Below, in pieces: positions 36,214 through 45,531 of a stretch of DNA of 64,000 bases. Under the pieces are notes generated by a model. It was not told where the DNA came from, searched no databases, and worked only from the letters and a program-made list of their open reading frames with translations. Every line of letters starts with the position of its first letter. Within the stretch, counting starts at the first letter, position 1. The stretch is from contig JBGCGD010000013.1 of the NCBI GenBank assembly GCA_045110515.1, forward strand, positions 1-64,000. Reading direction: 5' to 3'. The DNA comes from Granulosicoccus sp045110515 (GTDB lineage: Bacteria > Pseudomonadota > Gammaproteobacteria > Granulosicoccales > Granulosicoccaceae). The position numbers were made by a program, and so were the translations under genes.

Positions 36214-37794
36214 CTAGTGTCGAAAGTGCCTAATACCGGTAAACACCATGGCCATACCGTGCTCATTAGCCGCCGCTATGACTTCATCATCATTGCGTGA
36301 TCCACCCGGTTGTATTACTGCGACAATACCCGCATCTGCAGCGTTATCAATGCCATCGCGAAACGGAAAGAATGCGTCAGATGCCATAACAGCTCCGGCA
36401 ACCGACAGGTTTTCATCGGCTGCTTTGATGCCTGCAATTCTGGCTGAATAGACTCGACTCATTTGTCCGGCACCTACACCCACAGTTGCAGTGTCACGAC
36501 CATAAACAATGGCATTGGACTTCACAAACTTTGCCACACGCCAGGTAAACAAGAGGTCGTTCAGTTGTTCAGGTGTGGGAGTAAGATCTGTTACCACTTT
36601 CAATGAGTCTTCTTGGACATTTAATAGATCATCATCTTGAACCAGCAACCCGCCTGACACCGGCTTGTACTGCACACTAGAGGCAAGGCTTGCATCCCCT
36701 AATGATCTGCAATCAAGGACTCTGACATTCGGTTTCTCGGCCAATACCGAAAGTGCCTCTTCAGTAACACCGGGTGAAACAATAACTTCCACAAATTGCC
36801 TTGAAATAATTTCACGCGCAACGGCTGCATCCAGAGTTTGGTTAAACGCAATAATGCCGCCGAAAGCCGATGTCGGATCTGTTAAATAGGCCTTGTCGTA
36901 GGCTGCCTGCTGACTATTGGCAACAGCAACACCACAAGGATTGGCATGCTTTACGATGACGCAGGCTGGTTCGTTGAATTGCCGCACGCACGCCAAAGCG
37001 GCATCGGCGTCCATAACATTGTTATAGGACATGGCCTTACCCTGCTTTAGTTCAGCCGCCGCAATGGTGCCATCACCCGCTGAAGCCGACCGATAAAACG
37101 CAGCTTTCTGATGCGGGTTCTCGCCATACCTGAGCGTGTTGTTAAGCTGATACTGGGTATTTAAGGTTCTGGAAAACTCACTCGGGCTCTCATGCGAATG
37201 CTCGCCGACTCGCTGGCCAAAGTAATTGGCGATCATGCCATCGTACTGAGCGGTATGTTCAAACGCTTTTACCGCTAAATCGAAGCGCAACGATTGTTGT
37301 TGTTCTTCGGAAGCATTAAGCGATTCGATCACTCTTGCATAATCTGACGGGTTAGTAACAACAGTAACCGATGCATGGTTCTTGGCAGCAGAGCGCACCA
37401 TCGCTGGCCCACCGATATCGATGTTTTCTATGGCATCAGGAAAAGAGACGTTATCTTTTGCCACTGTGGCTGCAAACGGATACAAATTTACAACGACATA
37501 GTCTATCGGAGCAATGCCTCTTTCCTGCATGATATCGTTATCGATACCACGCCTGCCGAGTATGCCGCCATGCACTATGGGGTGCAATGTTTTGACCCTG
37601 CCTGCCATCATTTCCTGAGCACCCGTGTGCTCAGCGACATCGGTGACTTCAAGTCCAGCATCGCGCAGTGCAGTTGCAGTGCCCCCGGTTGAAAGCAATT
37701 TTATATCGTTGTCAGCTAGAGCCTTAGCCAATTCAACGATTCCCGTTTTGTCGGAAACACTTAATAGAGCACACGCTCTGGCCAAACTAGTCAC
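36214..37794 (-). CDS. purH: bifunctional AICAR formyltransferase/IMP cyclohydrolase
   Basis: Catalyses the last two steps of IMP synthesis. The 526-residue protein has the N-terminal IMP cyclohydrolase (MGS-like) domain with the KTLHPIVHGGIL segment and the C-terminal formyltransferase domain with VKHANPCGVAV and the KSNAIVYGRD motif. Length is typical. The GTG start at 37794 lies two bases after the fis stop; the order dusB-fis-purH is common in gammaproteobacteria and implies a single transcript. Confidence 0.97.
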   Translation of the reverse strand: MTSLARACALLSVSDKTGIVELAKALADNDIKLLSTGGTATALRDAGLEVTDVAEHTGAQEMMAGRVKTLHPIVHGGILGRRGIDNDIMQERGIAPIDYVVVNLYPFAATVAKDNVSFPDAIENIDIGGPAMVRSAAKNHASVTVVTNPSDYARVIESLNASEEQQQSLRFDLAVKAFEHTAQYDGMIANYFGQRVGEHSHESPSEFSRTLNTQYQLNNTLRYGENPHQKAAFYRSASAGDGTIAAAELKQGKAMSYNNVMDADAALACVRQFNEPACVIVKHANPCGVAVANSQQAAYDKAYLTDPTSAFGGIIAFNQTLDAAVAREIISRQFVEVIVSPGVTEEALSVLAEKPNVRVLDCRSLGDASLASSVQYKPVSGGLLVQDDDLLNVQEDSLKVVTDLTPTPEQLNDLLFTWRVAKFVKSNAIVYGRDTATVGVGAGQMSRVYSARIAGIKAADENLSVAGAVMASDAFFPFRDGIDNAADAGIVAVIQPGGSRNDDEVIAAANEHGMAMVFTGIRHFRH

Positions 37795-37796
37795 AG

Positions 37797-38126
37797 TCAG
37801 TCGTATCCCATATCAGCAAGTTTGTTGCGTAAATTACCGCGGCTTATGCCTAGCCACTTGGTGGCTTTGCTTTGATTACCGCCGCACTCCTGCATGACAC
37901 TTTCGATTAACGCATGCTCGGCCTGCCTCATCACCAAGTGATAAACATTTGACGGCTCCTCTCCATCGAGTAAATCGAAGTAGCGACGTAGCTCGTGTTT
38001 CACGCAATTAGCTATAGCGGTGTTTGCCGGTTTAACGGCTAAATCAGAATCAACACGGGAAGTTTTTTCGGATTCATTGGCAGACGATTTTTTTGACATA
38101 GCTACTGATAAAGATTGTTGGGACAA
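37797..38126 (-). CDS. fis: Fis family DNA-binding protein
   Basis: A nucleoid-associated DNA-binding protein that regulates rRNA and other genes. The 109-residue protein has the Fis C-terminal helix-turn-helix: VMQECGGNQSKATKWLGISRGN and NLRNKLADMGYD. The start is TTG at 38126, preceded at 9 bases by a strong AGGAGG; an ATG nine codons later (38099) lacks a ribosome-binding site. It begins one base after the dusB stop and ends two bases before purH, the usual dusB-fis arrangement. The N-terminal part is longer and more variable than in E. coli Fis. Confidence 0.93.
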   Translation of the reverse strand: MSQQSLSVAMSKKSSANESEKTSRVDSDLAVKPANTAIANCVKHELRRYFDLLDGEEPSNVYHLVMRQAEHALIESVMQECGGNQSKATKWLGISRGNLRNKLADMGYD

Positions 38127-38127
38127 A

Positions 38128-39114
38128 CTACGCTGCCTCCTGAAATAAATGCGGATGCGTGAAGAACGTCTCGACCATTTTCAGTTGATCAAGCGGGTCG
38201 TCAACTTTGTTAATTTGCTCTCGGAAACTACCTGCATTACGCAAACCCTTACAAAACCAGGCAATGTGCTTTCGCGCAATACGCACTCCTCGGTACTCTC
38301 CATATAATTTGTGACAACCCGATAAGTAGACCAATAGGGTCTGACCCACTTCAGTGCTGTCTGGGCGCTCGGGGATAGCTCGCCCTTCAAGAGCTGCGGC
38401 GATTTCTCTAAAAACCCAGGGGTTTCCCTGCGCGGCTCTACCTAACATCACCCCTGCCGCTTTAGTGTGTGCAAGAACGGCTAATGCATCATCACCGTTG
38501 TGGATATCACCGTTGGCTATAACTGGGATATCAACCGCATCTACTATGGAGGCTATGGTGTCGTATTCGGCTTGTCCTTTGAACCGGTCACTTCTTGTAC
38601 GACCGTGCACTGCCAAGCACGCAATGCCTTCACTTTGAGCAAGCTTGGCTATCTCTACTCCGTTGCGAGTTTCAGGTGTTGGCCCTGTTCTAATTTTTAA
38701 GGTGACCGGCACATCGACACGAGCAACAACTGCTTTGAGGATTGCACGCACTTGTGTCGGATCTGCAAGTAAGGCAGAGCCTGCCATGCGATTACATACT
38801 TTCTTCGCGGGGCATCCCATGTTGATATCAATGATTTGCGCGCCGTGCTTTACGTTTAACTCAGCTGCATCGGCCATTGCGTTTGGTTCCGCACCTGCAA
38901 TTTGAACAGCATGCGGTAACCCATTGTTTGACCTAACAATGCGATGGCGTGTCTTGGCAGTTGCGTACAACAGGGTATCACTTGAAATCATTTCTGATGC
39001 CGCGTAACCGACGCCCTCACGAGCACATAAGTCTCTGAACGGCTTATCCGTTACGCCTGCCATGGGAGCGAGAAACACGGGGGTTTGTATATCGTGTGCT
39101 CCTATCTCGATCAT
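38128..39114 (-). CDS. dusB: tRNA-dihydrouridine synthase B
   Basis: FMN enzyme that reduces specific uridines in the D-loop of tRNA. The 328-residue protein has the N-terminal LAPMAGVTDKPFR, the catalytic Cys in NMGCPAKKVCNR, the FMN-binding VHGRTRSDRFKG and ANGDIHN. Position before fis supports DusB over DusA or DusC. It is separated from the DUF3426 gene by 98 bases, which should contain the promoter of the dusB-fis-purH operon. Confidence 0.96.
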   Translation of the reverse strand: MIEIGAHDIQTPVFLAPMAGVTDKPFRDLCAREGVGYAASEMISSDTLLYATAKTRHRIVRSNNGLPHAVQIAGAEPNAMADAAELNVKHGAQIIDINMGCPAKKVCNRMAGSALLADPTQVRAILKAVVARVDVPVTLKIRTGPTPETRNGVEIAKLAQSEGIACLAVHGRTRSDRFKGQAEYDTIASIVDAVDIPVIANGDIHNGDDALAVLAHTKAAGVMLGRAAQGNPWVFREIAAALEGRAIPERPDSTEVGQTLLVYLSGCHKLYGEYRGVRIARKHIAWFCKGLRNAGSFREQINKVDDPLDQLKMVETFFTHPHLFQEAA

Positions 39115-39212
39115 GTCAGCCTTGGTATAAACGCGGCCGTGTATCGTAATACAGATTTAACTTTAAAAATACCGTATGAGGCTACAGCAGTCGTAGAAAA
39201 TTATGTGCGCTG

Positions 39213-40574
39213 CTACTTGACTTTGTGGAAGTCAAGCTCAAATGACATGGCAGTGTTTCCCGGGTCCCTTACAGCTAACGCTATATCGAGACGTTTTTGA
39301 GAATCCAATACATCCCCTTCTTGCCAACCTCTTTGATACTCACTGGGTGAAAATCGGTTTCTCACCACCAAACGCCCCGCCCTATCGCTGAGTCTAATTT
39401 CTAATACTGGATATGCCTGGCTGAAACTGGCTTCGTTAACAATGCCAAACCTAATGACAAGCGCATTAGCAACCGTAGGGTGTGACACGACTGAACGTTC
39501 TACTGCACGCAATGACTTTAATTCGTGCCGAGGTGGAAGCTGACACCATAAAACACCACAGATACTATCGAGCACTGGCCGAACATGATAGTTGTTGAGA
39601 AGCGCAGCACGTTCGCGATATCCGTACAAGCTTAACGCCAGTATAGCGACCACCGTGAACAACGTTATACGGAACGCCCAGGGTGTAGAGCGTTTATCCG
39701 GAACTTCTAAGTCACGATCAATTGCCGAATGCGTACGAGTACCCACGGGCGGGTCGTAAACGGGCGCTTCTTCTACAAAAACCTGCTTAGGTCTGTCTGG
39801 GACAGATGGTTTTTCAACCGCGGGAACTGCAGGCTGCTCAGGTTCAGCATCCTGAAATTCAAACTTTAAAGGCTCAACTTGAGTGTCATCTGTGATGAAC
39901 CCAATGTTCGTCACGGCCTCTTTTTCGGAGACGGATTTAGCTGGGCGCTCTTGCAAGGTTGAACGCGCATCAACAGTGACGTCTTGCGCAAACAAGGTGT
40001 CGTTGAAGGTTTCGTCGCCAATATCCGTGACATCATCAAAATGTAACTGGGGCGTCTCGCGCGTATGGTCAAAATATTGAACATCGAGCAATCCGGCATC
40101 CGTTGAGAACAGATCAAAGTCGGAGTACGTGACGTCGAGTGAACCTGTATCGTTTGCTAATCCTGCAAGCAGAGCCGCGCTGGCATCGAGTAGCTCCTCC
40201 TCGTCAGAGCGCACCTGATTGGGAATACTGTTGGCAGATGAGGAACCTGTCAGGTTTTGCAAAATGGCAGCTTGTGTATCTGAGAGCGTGTAATCGCCGC
40301 CCTCGCTGGACTCGCACAAGTTCGACAAAGCATCAAATACTCTGAGACACTCGCCGCATCGTACTCGCGTGTCAGAACTGGAAAGCAAGTTCAGAGATAC
40401 CTCGAAAACCGTCTGGCAATTGGAGCAGCATGTTTGAGGATTGAGGCTTTGCTGGCCTAACGAGACATCTGCAGGATGGCTTTTTTCCTGCGCCCGAGCC
40501 TGTACTGCGTTCGGCGAACCAATCGCCGAAGCGCCAGTGGCTCCTGAGCGCGGAATTTTGCCGGGTTTTGCCAT
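39213..40574 (-). CDS. DUF3426 zinc-ribbon membrane protein
   Basis: A 453-residue protein with an N-terminal MJ0042-type zinc ribbon (two CxxC pairs: CCSNC and CGEC, about residues 48-79), a long acidic low-complexity linker (about 85-290), one membrane span (about 303-322) and a C-terminal DUF3426 domain. This architecture is typical of proteins encoded between prmA and dusB in gammaproteobacteria. Function is not known; the zinc ribbon is cytoplasmic and DUF3426 periplasmic by orientation. It lies eight bases after prmA. Confidence 0.85.
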   Translation of the reverse strand: MAKPGKIPRSGATGASAIGSPNAVQARAQEKSHPADVSLGQQSLNPQTCCSNCQTVFEVSLNLLSSSDTRVRCGECLRVFDALSNLCESSEGGDYTLSDTQAAILQNLTGSSSANSIPNQVRSDEEELLDASAALLAGLANDTGSLDVTYSDFDLFSTDAGLLDVQYFDHTRETPQLHFDDVTDIGDETFNDTLFAQDVTVDARSTLQERPAKSVSEKEAVTNIGFITDDTQVEPLKFEFQDAEPEQPAVPAVEKPSVPDRPKQVFVEEAPVYDPPVGTRTHSAIDRDLEVPDKRSTPWAFRITLFTVVAILALSLYGYRERAALLNNYHVRPVLDSICGVLWCQLPPRHELKSLRAVERSVVSHPTVANALVIRFGIVNEASFSQAYPVLEIRLSDRAGRLVVRNRFSPSEYQRGWQEGDVLDSQKRLDIALAVRDPGNTAMSFELDFHKVK

Positions 40575-40581
40575 GCTTACG

Positions 40582-41505
40582 TTAGCGTCGGACAGCAGTC
40601 ATTAATGCCCATCCATCCTGAACCTGATTCTGAGCAAATTCAAAGTAGTCATTGTAGCGCAAGCGTAGCGGCTCTATTTGTTCTTCTAAGATTCCAGACA
40701 ATACCAGTGACCCGCCAGGTTTAACTTTGCGCGCCAAATTATCGGCAAGAGACATCAGCGGCTTAAATAGAATATTTGCCAAAAGTACGTCAACCTGAAC
40801 CGCTCCTAGAATATCGGGTTGGCCGACCTTGATGTTTTCCATCACGTTATTCTGGGCTGCATTGGTTCGGGTTGCCAGAATAGCCTGTTCGTCAATATCA
40901 ACAGCCCAGGCCTCACTAGCACCCAGCATGAGCCCTGCTATGGCAAGTACGCCGGACCCACAGCCGTAATCAACGATGCTTTGACCATTAAACGGCGTGA
41001 GAGACTCTTTCGTTTTATCGCCCATCCAAGCCAGGCACTGGGCCGTAGTGGCATGAGTTCCCGTACCAAAGGCCAAACCAGGGTCGAGCCGGATAGTGAC
41101 TGCAGTATCGTCTGGAACCGCTTGTTCAGTGGGGCAAATCCAGAGTCGTTCACCGAACTGCATAGGTCTGAAATTATCCATCCAGGCACGCTCCCACTCG
41201 CGATCACCCAGCTGACTAATGCGATGCACTGGCACGGACATACCCGTCATAGCTGCCGCTAAATACAGTGCGTTTTGTACCTGCTCAGGGGTGGCATCCT
41301 GAGCAAACAAGCCGACTAAGGTGACTTCATCCCAAAGCCGAACCTCCCCCGGAACAGGCTCAAGCACTGCGTGGGCGATGTCATCATCGTCTTCGCTATC
41401 GCGAAGTGTGACCGACAAAGCCCCTGATTCGAACAACCAATCTTCCAGCGCATCAACATCGTGTTGTTTTGCTTGCAGCGTGACCTCTAGCCAATCTTCA
41501 CTCAC
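40582..41505 (-). CDS. prmA: ribosomal protein L11 methyltransferase
   Basis: Trimethylates lysines and the N-terminus of ribosomal protein L11. The 307-residue protein has the N-terminal L11-recognition domain (DWLEVTLQAKQHDVDAL) and a methyltransferase core with DPGLAFGTGTHATT, VDYGCGSGVLAIAG and the LLANILFKPL motif. A GTG start at 41505 is used. It follows accC by five bases. Slightly longer than the E. coli enzyme (293). Confidence 0.96.
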   Translation of the reverse strand: MSEDWLEVTLQAKQHDVDALEDWLFESGALSVTLRDSEDDDDIAHAVLEPVPGEVRLWDEVTLVGLFAQDATPEQVQNALYLAAAMTGMSVPVHRISQLGDREWERAWMDNFRPMQFGERLWICPTEQAVPDDTAVTIRLDPGLAFGTGTHATTAQCLAWMGDKTKESLTPFNGQSIVDYGCGSGVLAIAGLMLGASEAWAVDIDEQAILATRTNAAQNNVMENIKVGQPDILGAVQVDVLLANILFKPLMSLADNLARKVKPGGSLVLSGILEEQIEPLRLRYNDYFEFAQNQVQDGWALMTAVRR

Positions 41506-41510
41506 AGCGG

Positions 41511-42863
41511 CTAGTTAATGCCCAGTTTCTTTTCCAGATAGTGAATATTAGTGCCACCCTCCTGAAAAGCCGGATCATTGAAGATATCCATGTGCAATGG
41601 AATATTGGTTTTGATCCCATCGATGAATACCTCGCTAAGCGCACCTCTCATGCGAGCTGACGCAGACTCACGGGTATTTCCATACACAACGAGCTTGGCA
41701 ATCATGGAATCGTAGTGTGGCGGGACGGTGTAGCCATTATAGATGTGCGTTTCTACCCGAACGCCTAGACCACCTGGAGGGTGGTATTGCTTGATGGTTC
41801 CCGGAGAAGGCATAAAGTTGACCGGGTCTTCCGCATTGATACGGCACTCAAACGCGTGACCGTTTATACGTATATCGCTTTGCTTCCAGCGCAACACACG
41901 CTCTTCCGCGGCAAAAATTTGTTCTTTAATGATGTCGATACCTGTAATCATCTCTGTTACCGGATGCTCAACTTGCACGCGAGTATTCATTTCGATGAAG
42001 TAGAAACGCCCATCTTGGTAGAGAAATTCGAAAGTCCCGGCTCCGCGATAACCTAATCGCTTACACGCATCCGTGCAGCGCTTTCCCATGTCAGCACGGG
42101 TGGCTTCATCGATACCCGGTGCGGGTGCTTCTTCTACGACCTTCTGATGGCGACGTTGCATAGAACAATCGCGCTCCCCCAAGTGAATGGCATTTCCATG
42201 CTCATCGCAAATCACCTGAAACTCGATATGACGCGGCTTTTCCAAGTACTTCTCCATGTACACAACAGGATTACCGAAAGCTGTGCCCGCTTCGTTTTGA
42301 GTCATCGCAATGGACTCTTCCAGTTCGTCGTCTGAGCGAACTACGCGCATGCCCCGACCGCCACCACCGCCAGCGGCTTTGATGATGATGGGATAGCCGA
42401 TTTCATTAGCTATACGCTTGTTGGTTGTAATGTCGTCGCCCAGAGGACCATCGCTGCCAGGTACGCAAGGTACGCCCGCAGCCTTCATTTCAGCGATGGC
42501 GCTCACTTTATCGCCCATTAGACGAATGACATCGGCAGTAGGCCCGATGAATTTAAACCCGCTCGTTTCAACACGTTCAGCGAAATCGGCGTTCTCAGCT
42601 AAAAAACCATATCCGGGGTGAATGGCATCTGAGCGTGTAATTTCCGCTGCGCTGATGATCGCGGGAACATTCAAATAGCTTTTAGTGGAAGATGGTGGAC
42701 CAATACAGACAGCTTCATCGGCTAGTCGCACGTGTTTTAAATCGCGATCTGCGGTGGAATACACCGCAACTGTTTGAATGCCGAGATCTCTGCAGCAACG
42801 CATTATGCGCAGGGCAATCTCACCACGATTCGCAATCAGTATTTTCTTTAATGGGGCAACCAT
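41511..42863 (-). CDS. accC: acetyl-CoA carboxylase biotin carboxylase subunit
   Basis: ATP-dependent carboxylation of the biotin on AccB in the first step of fatty acid synthesis. The 450-residue sequence has KILIANRGEIALRI, the ATP-grasp loop GGGGRGMR and the EMNTRVQVEHPVTE active-site segment. Length equals E. coli AccC. It follows accB by 14 bases; accA and accD are not in the window. Confidence 0.98.
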   Translation of the reverse strand: MVAPLKKILIANRGEIALRIMRCCRDLGIQTVAVYSTADRDLKHVRLADEAVCIGPPSSTKSYLNVPAIISAAEITRSDAIHPGYGFLAENADFAERVETSGFKFIGPTADVIRLMGDKVSAIAEMKAAGVPCVPGSDGPLGDDITTNKRIANEIGYPIIIKAAGGGGGRGMRVVRSDDELEESIAMTQNEAGTAFGNPVVYMEKYLEKPRHIEFQVICDEHGNAIHLGERDCSMQRRHQKVVEEAPAPGIDEATRADMGKRCTDACKRLGYRGAGTFEFLYQDGRFYFIEMNTRVQVEHPVTEMITGIDIIKEQIFAAEERVLRWKQSDIRINGHAFECRINAEDPVNFMPSPGTIKQYHPPGGLGVRVETHIYNGYTVPPHYDSMIAKLVVYGNTRESASARMRGALSEVFIDGIKTNIPLHMDIFNDPAFQEGGTNIHYLEKKLGIN

Positions 42864-42877
42864 GCTTAGTCCCCCGA

Positions 42878-43345
42878 TTAATCGATAACAATCAATGGTT
42901 CGCCGTACTCAACCGGCTGACCATCTTCAACGAGAATCGCGCGCACCGTACCGCTGATCTCAGCTTCGATCTGGTTCATGATCTTCATGGCTTCGATGAT
43001 ACAGATGGTGTCGCCCTTGTTCACACTTTGGCCTACTTCAACGAAAGCCGATGCTGTCGGCGACGACGATCGATAGAACGTACCTACCATGGGTGATTCC
43101 ATAATGGTTCCCGGTGGCAACATGGAATCGTCAGACGCGGTCGCAACCGGCGCAGGAGCCGCGCCAGCGGGTGCAGCAGCTGGAGCCCCCGCCATTGGTG
43201 CAGGAGCAGCCACTGCAGGTGCTGCGTACGTGACTCCTGAGGCTCGAGCGATTCTTACCGACTCCTCGCCTTCGACGATCTCTATTTCGGAGACGTCAGA
43301 GTCTTCTAAGAGTTCGATCAGTTTTTTGATCTTGCGAATGTCCAT
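42878..43345 (-). CDS. accB: acetyl-CoA carboxylase biotin carboxyl carrier protein
   Basis: Carries biotin between the carboxylase and transferase halves of acetyl-CoA carboxylase. The 155-residue protein has the N-terminal MDIRKIKKLIELLEDS, a long Ala/Pro-rich flexible linker (about 35-70), and the biotinyl domain with the target lysine in EAMKIMNQIE. Strongly recognisable. It lies 14 bases after aroQ, the common aroQ-accB-accC order. Confidence 0.98.
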   Translation of the reverse strand: MDIRKIKKLIELLEDSDVSEIEIVEGEESVRIARASGVTYAAPAVAAPAPMAGAPAAAPAGAAPAPVATASDDSMLPPGTIMESPMVGTFYRSSSPTASAFVEVGQSVNKGDTICIIEAMKIMNQIEAEISGTVRAILVEDGQPVEYGEPLIVID

Positions 43346-43359
43346 GAATGATTCCTAAA

Positions 43360-43809
43360 TTAGTTCGAATTGTTTTTCACAAATGCGCTAGCGGCTGTTA
43401 AAGCCATGCTGTACCCGGCAATACCAAATCCTGCCAAGGTACCTATCGCGATATCTGAAAAATAAGAATGATGACGAAACGCTTCACGTGCGTAGATGTT
43501 GGAAATATGCACTTCAATAAGCGGCATATCCACTCCGAGGAATACGTCTCTTAATGCAACACTGGTGTGACTGTATCCGGCAGGGTTAAGAATGACAATT
43601 TGAACGCCTTCCTTTTTAGCCGCCTGAACACGGTCAATAAGAGCGCCTTCACTGTTGTTCTGATAAAAATCGACGGAAACCCCGAGGGCTTGTGCGTCGC
43701 GAGTCAGAGTCGCTTCTAAATCTGCCAAAGATGAAGAGCCATATTTTTCCGGCTCACGGGTACCTAGCAGGTTGAGGTTTGGGCCATTGAGCACCAATAC
43801 CTGTGACAT
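43360..43809 (-). CDS. aroQ: type II 3-dehydroquinate dehydratase
   Basis: Converts 3-dehydroquinate to 3-dehydroshikimate. The 149-residue protein shows NGPNLNLLGTREPEKYG, with the catalytic Tyr, and PAGYSHTSVALRD and HISNIYAREAFRH. The start ATG at 43809 has a good TAAGGAG ribosome-binding site. It heads the aroQ-accB-accC-prmA-DUF3426 run and is divergent from the srkA-like gene with 218 bases between; I see an AT-rich TATAAA on the minus strand at 43878-43883 but no matching -35, so the promoter is not firmly placed. Confidence 0.97.
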   Translation of the reverse strand: MSQVLVLNGPNLNLLGTREPEKYGSSSLADLEATLTRDAQALGVSVDFYQNNSEGALIDRVQAAKKEGVQIVILNPAGYSHTSVALRDVFLGVDMPLIEVHISNIYAREAFRHHSYFSDIAIGTLAGFGIAGYSMALTAASAFVKNNSN

Positions 43810-44027
43810 ACTTCGACTCTCCTTAACGTGGATGAATTAACGAAGCGGCAGCTCCTAGCATTACGGGCTGGCCATATTTTATAGCTTGCTGACGCATTTA
43901 TTGCCTCAAACGAAGCATTCGGGAAAGATAGCATCAAATAGCCTTAGTTTGCAGACAAATCGCGACTTTTATCGACATTAACCGAGTAACAAAAATAGAC
44001 ACCTTAGAGGCTACAAAAGCATTCCAA

Positions 44028-44987
44028 TTGCTTGACCCTGTGCAGATCTTGGACGCAATAGATAGCGCGGGATACAGGACTGACGGCCGAGTGAGTGCTT
44101 TAAACAGTTACGAAAACCGGGTCTATTCCATCGGCCTCGACGATGGACAGTCCATCATTGCAAAATTTTACCGCCCGGAGCGCTGGAGCGATGATGCTAT
44201 TGTCGAAGAACATGCATTCTGCGATGCGTTGAGTGAACGGGATCTGCCTGTAATCACCGCCATAAAAAACGTAGCCGGCGACTCTCTGCATCATTCCGGC
44301 CCATTTCGCTTCAGCCTTTACCCCAAAGCAGGCGGTCGTCCACCTGAATTAGACAACCCTGAACATCTGGCTGTCATAGGACGGACTATCGGTAGGTTAC
44401 ATCTCGCAGCGGAAACATTTCCTTTGCAGCACAGAGCGTTTATTGACGCCACGCGTTTTGGCGACGACTGCGCAGATTATCTGTTAGATTCCAACATTCT
44501 GCCCGCCGAACAGGCGCACATTTATGAATCGGTAGTGGATGATTTATTGCCCGAAGTACACGATTGTCTAGATGCAGTGGACTATCGGGAAATCTCACTG
44601 CACGGGGATTTTCACCCAGGCAACATACTGTGGGCCAGCAATGGAACCCCACATTTACTGGACTTTGATGACATCGCCACTGGGCCCGCCATGCAAGACC
44701 TGTGGATGTTTGTCTCCGGGGAGCGTCAATATGCGCAAGCCCGTCTAGCTGATTTGCTGGATGGCTACAACGAGTTCAGACCTTTTGACGACCGGGAAAT
44801 AGCCCTTATCGAACCTTTGAGAACGTTGCGCATTATTCACTACGCCGCGTGGATAGCCAAACGCTGGGAAGATCCAGCTTTCGTTAAGGCCTTTCCATTC
44901 TTCGCTGAGGCCCGGTTTTGGGACGAGCACATAGAAAGTTTGCGAGAACAGAGGGCCGCACTCGATGAACCTTGGTTATCGTATTAA
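44028..44987 (+). CDS. srkA: stress-response kinase SrkA (YihE/RdoA) family
   Basis: A 319-residue kinase-fold protein. The N-terminal ALNSYENRVYSIGLDDG, the catalytic loop HGDFHPGNILW and the metal-binding LLDFDDIATGP match SrkA, a Ser/Thr kinase that counters stress-induced death (known from E. coli). There is no ATG or GTG before the conserved region, so the TTG at 44028 is used; the ribosome-binding site is weak. It stands alone between aroQ (divergent) and a hairpin terminator. In enterics it is often next to dsbA, which is not the case here. Confidence 0.88.
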   Translation: MLDPVQILDAIDSAGYRTDGRVSALNSYENRVYSIGLDDGQSIIAKFYRPERWSDDAIVEEHAFCDALSERDLPVITAIKNVAGDSLHHSGPFRFSLYPKAGGRPPELDNPEHLAVIGRTIGRLHLAAETFPLQHRAFIDATRFGDDCADYLLDSNILPAEQAHIYESVVDDLLPEVHDCLDAVDYREISLHGDFHPGNILWASNGTPHLLDFDDIATGPAMQDLWMFVSGERQYAQARLADLLDGYNEFRPFDDREIALIEPLRTLRIIHYAAWIAKRWEDPAFVKAFPFFAEARFWDEHIESLREQRAALDEPWLSY

Positions 44988-44994
44988 GGATATA

Positions 44995-45028
44995 AATGCG
45001 TCCCTTTCCTTTGAGCAAGGGACGCATT
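44995..45028. terminator. hairpin between convergent genes
   Basis: A 12-bp perfect stem (AATGCGTCCCTT with AAGGGACGCATT) around a 10-base loop, lying just after the srkA-like stop and before the convergent CheC-like gene. It lacks a clear T run, so it may act in both directions as a weak terminator or as an RNA 3' end protector. Confidence 0.55.
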
Positions 45029-45082
45029 GTTCGGAGTTGGCGGCGTTTGATTTAAAAAAATCAATAGAACGTCTGTTGCAAT

Positions 45083-45529
45083 TTAGGCAACGTTAAACAT
45101 CAGCTGGCCTTTGCCATAGTTCCCAAGATCAATGTCAAACTCGAATGAACTACCTTGAATTGACTCATCATTGCTTGCATCAACTGATACGAGCTTCAAA
45201 TGGCTTGATTTATCGTCCATCAGAAGACTAGAGAACATATTCATAACTTCATACAAATTGTCGGTGGCCATCTGGGATAGCTCATTGTCTTCAACCATGG
45301 CCTCAGCGCCACCTGGCGGAATCATAGATAGAGCACAACCCAACGCAGCAGCGGTTGGCAAGGCACAGCGGCAAGTTGCAACCTCCTTGCCCTCATCATC
45401 AACGTACATTGCTGTGTGGCTCATCGAACTGGCATCAACCCCCGATGCCACTGCAGCCGAGGCATCGGCACCAAGAATCATGTTGATCATACTGGCTAAT
45501 TCGGACGCTTCCGGATCTTTAAATGCCAT
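45083..45529 (-). CDS. CheC/CheX-like protein, possible CheY phosphatase
   Basis: A 148-residue cytoplasmic protein without a confident family name. It carries Asp90-x3-Glu94-x2-Asn97 (DNLYEVMN), the consensus of CheC/CheX/FliY-type CheY phosphatases, within a predicted helix, and strands such as LKLVSV and GQLMFNV fit that fold. It begins two bases after a CheY-like gene on the same strand, so the likely partner is that regulator. No cheA, cheB, cheR or flagellar genes are nearby, so the pair may control something else. The phosphatase role is inference. Confidence 0.6.
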   Translation of the reverse strand: MAFKDPEASELASMINMILGADASAAVASGVDASSMSHTAMYVDDEGKEVATCRCALPTAAALGCALSMIPPGGAEAMVEDNELSQMATDNLYEVMNMFSSLLMDDKSSHLKLVSVDASNDESIQGSSFEFDIDLGNYGKGQLMFNVA

Positions 45530-45531
45530 GA

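Noticed and set aside
43870..43910. aroQ promoter with TATAAA
   Set aside because: No -35 hexamer at proper spacing; kept only as a remark in the gene entry.
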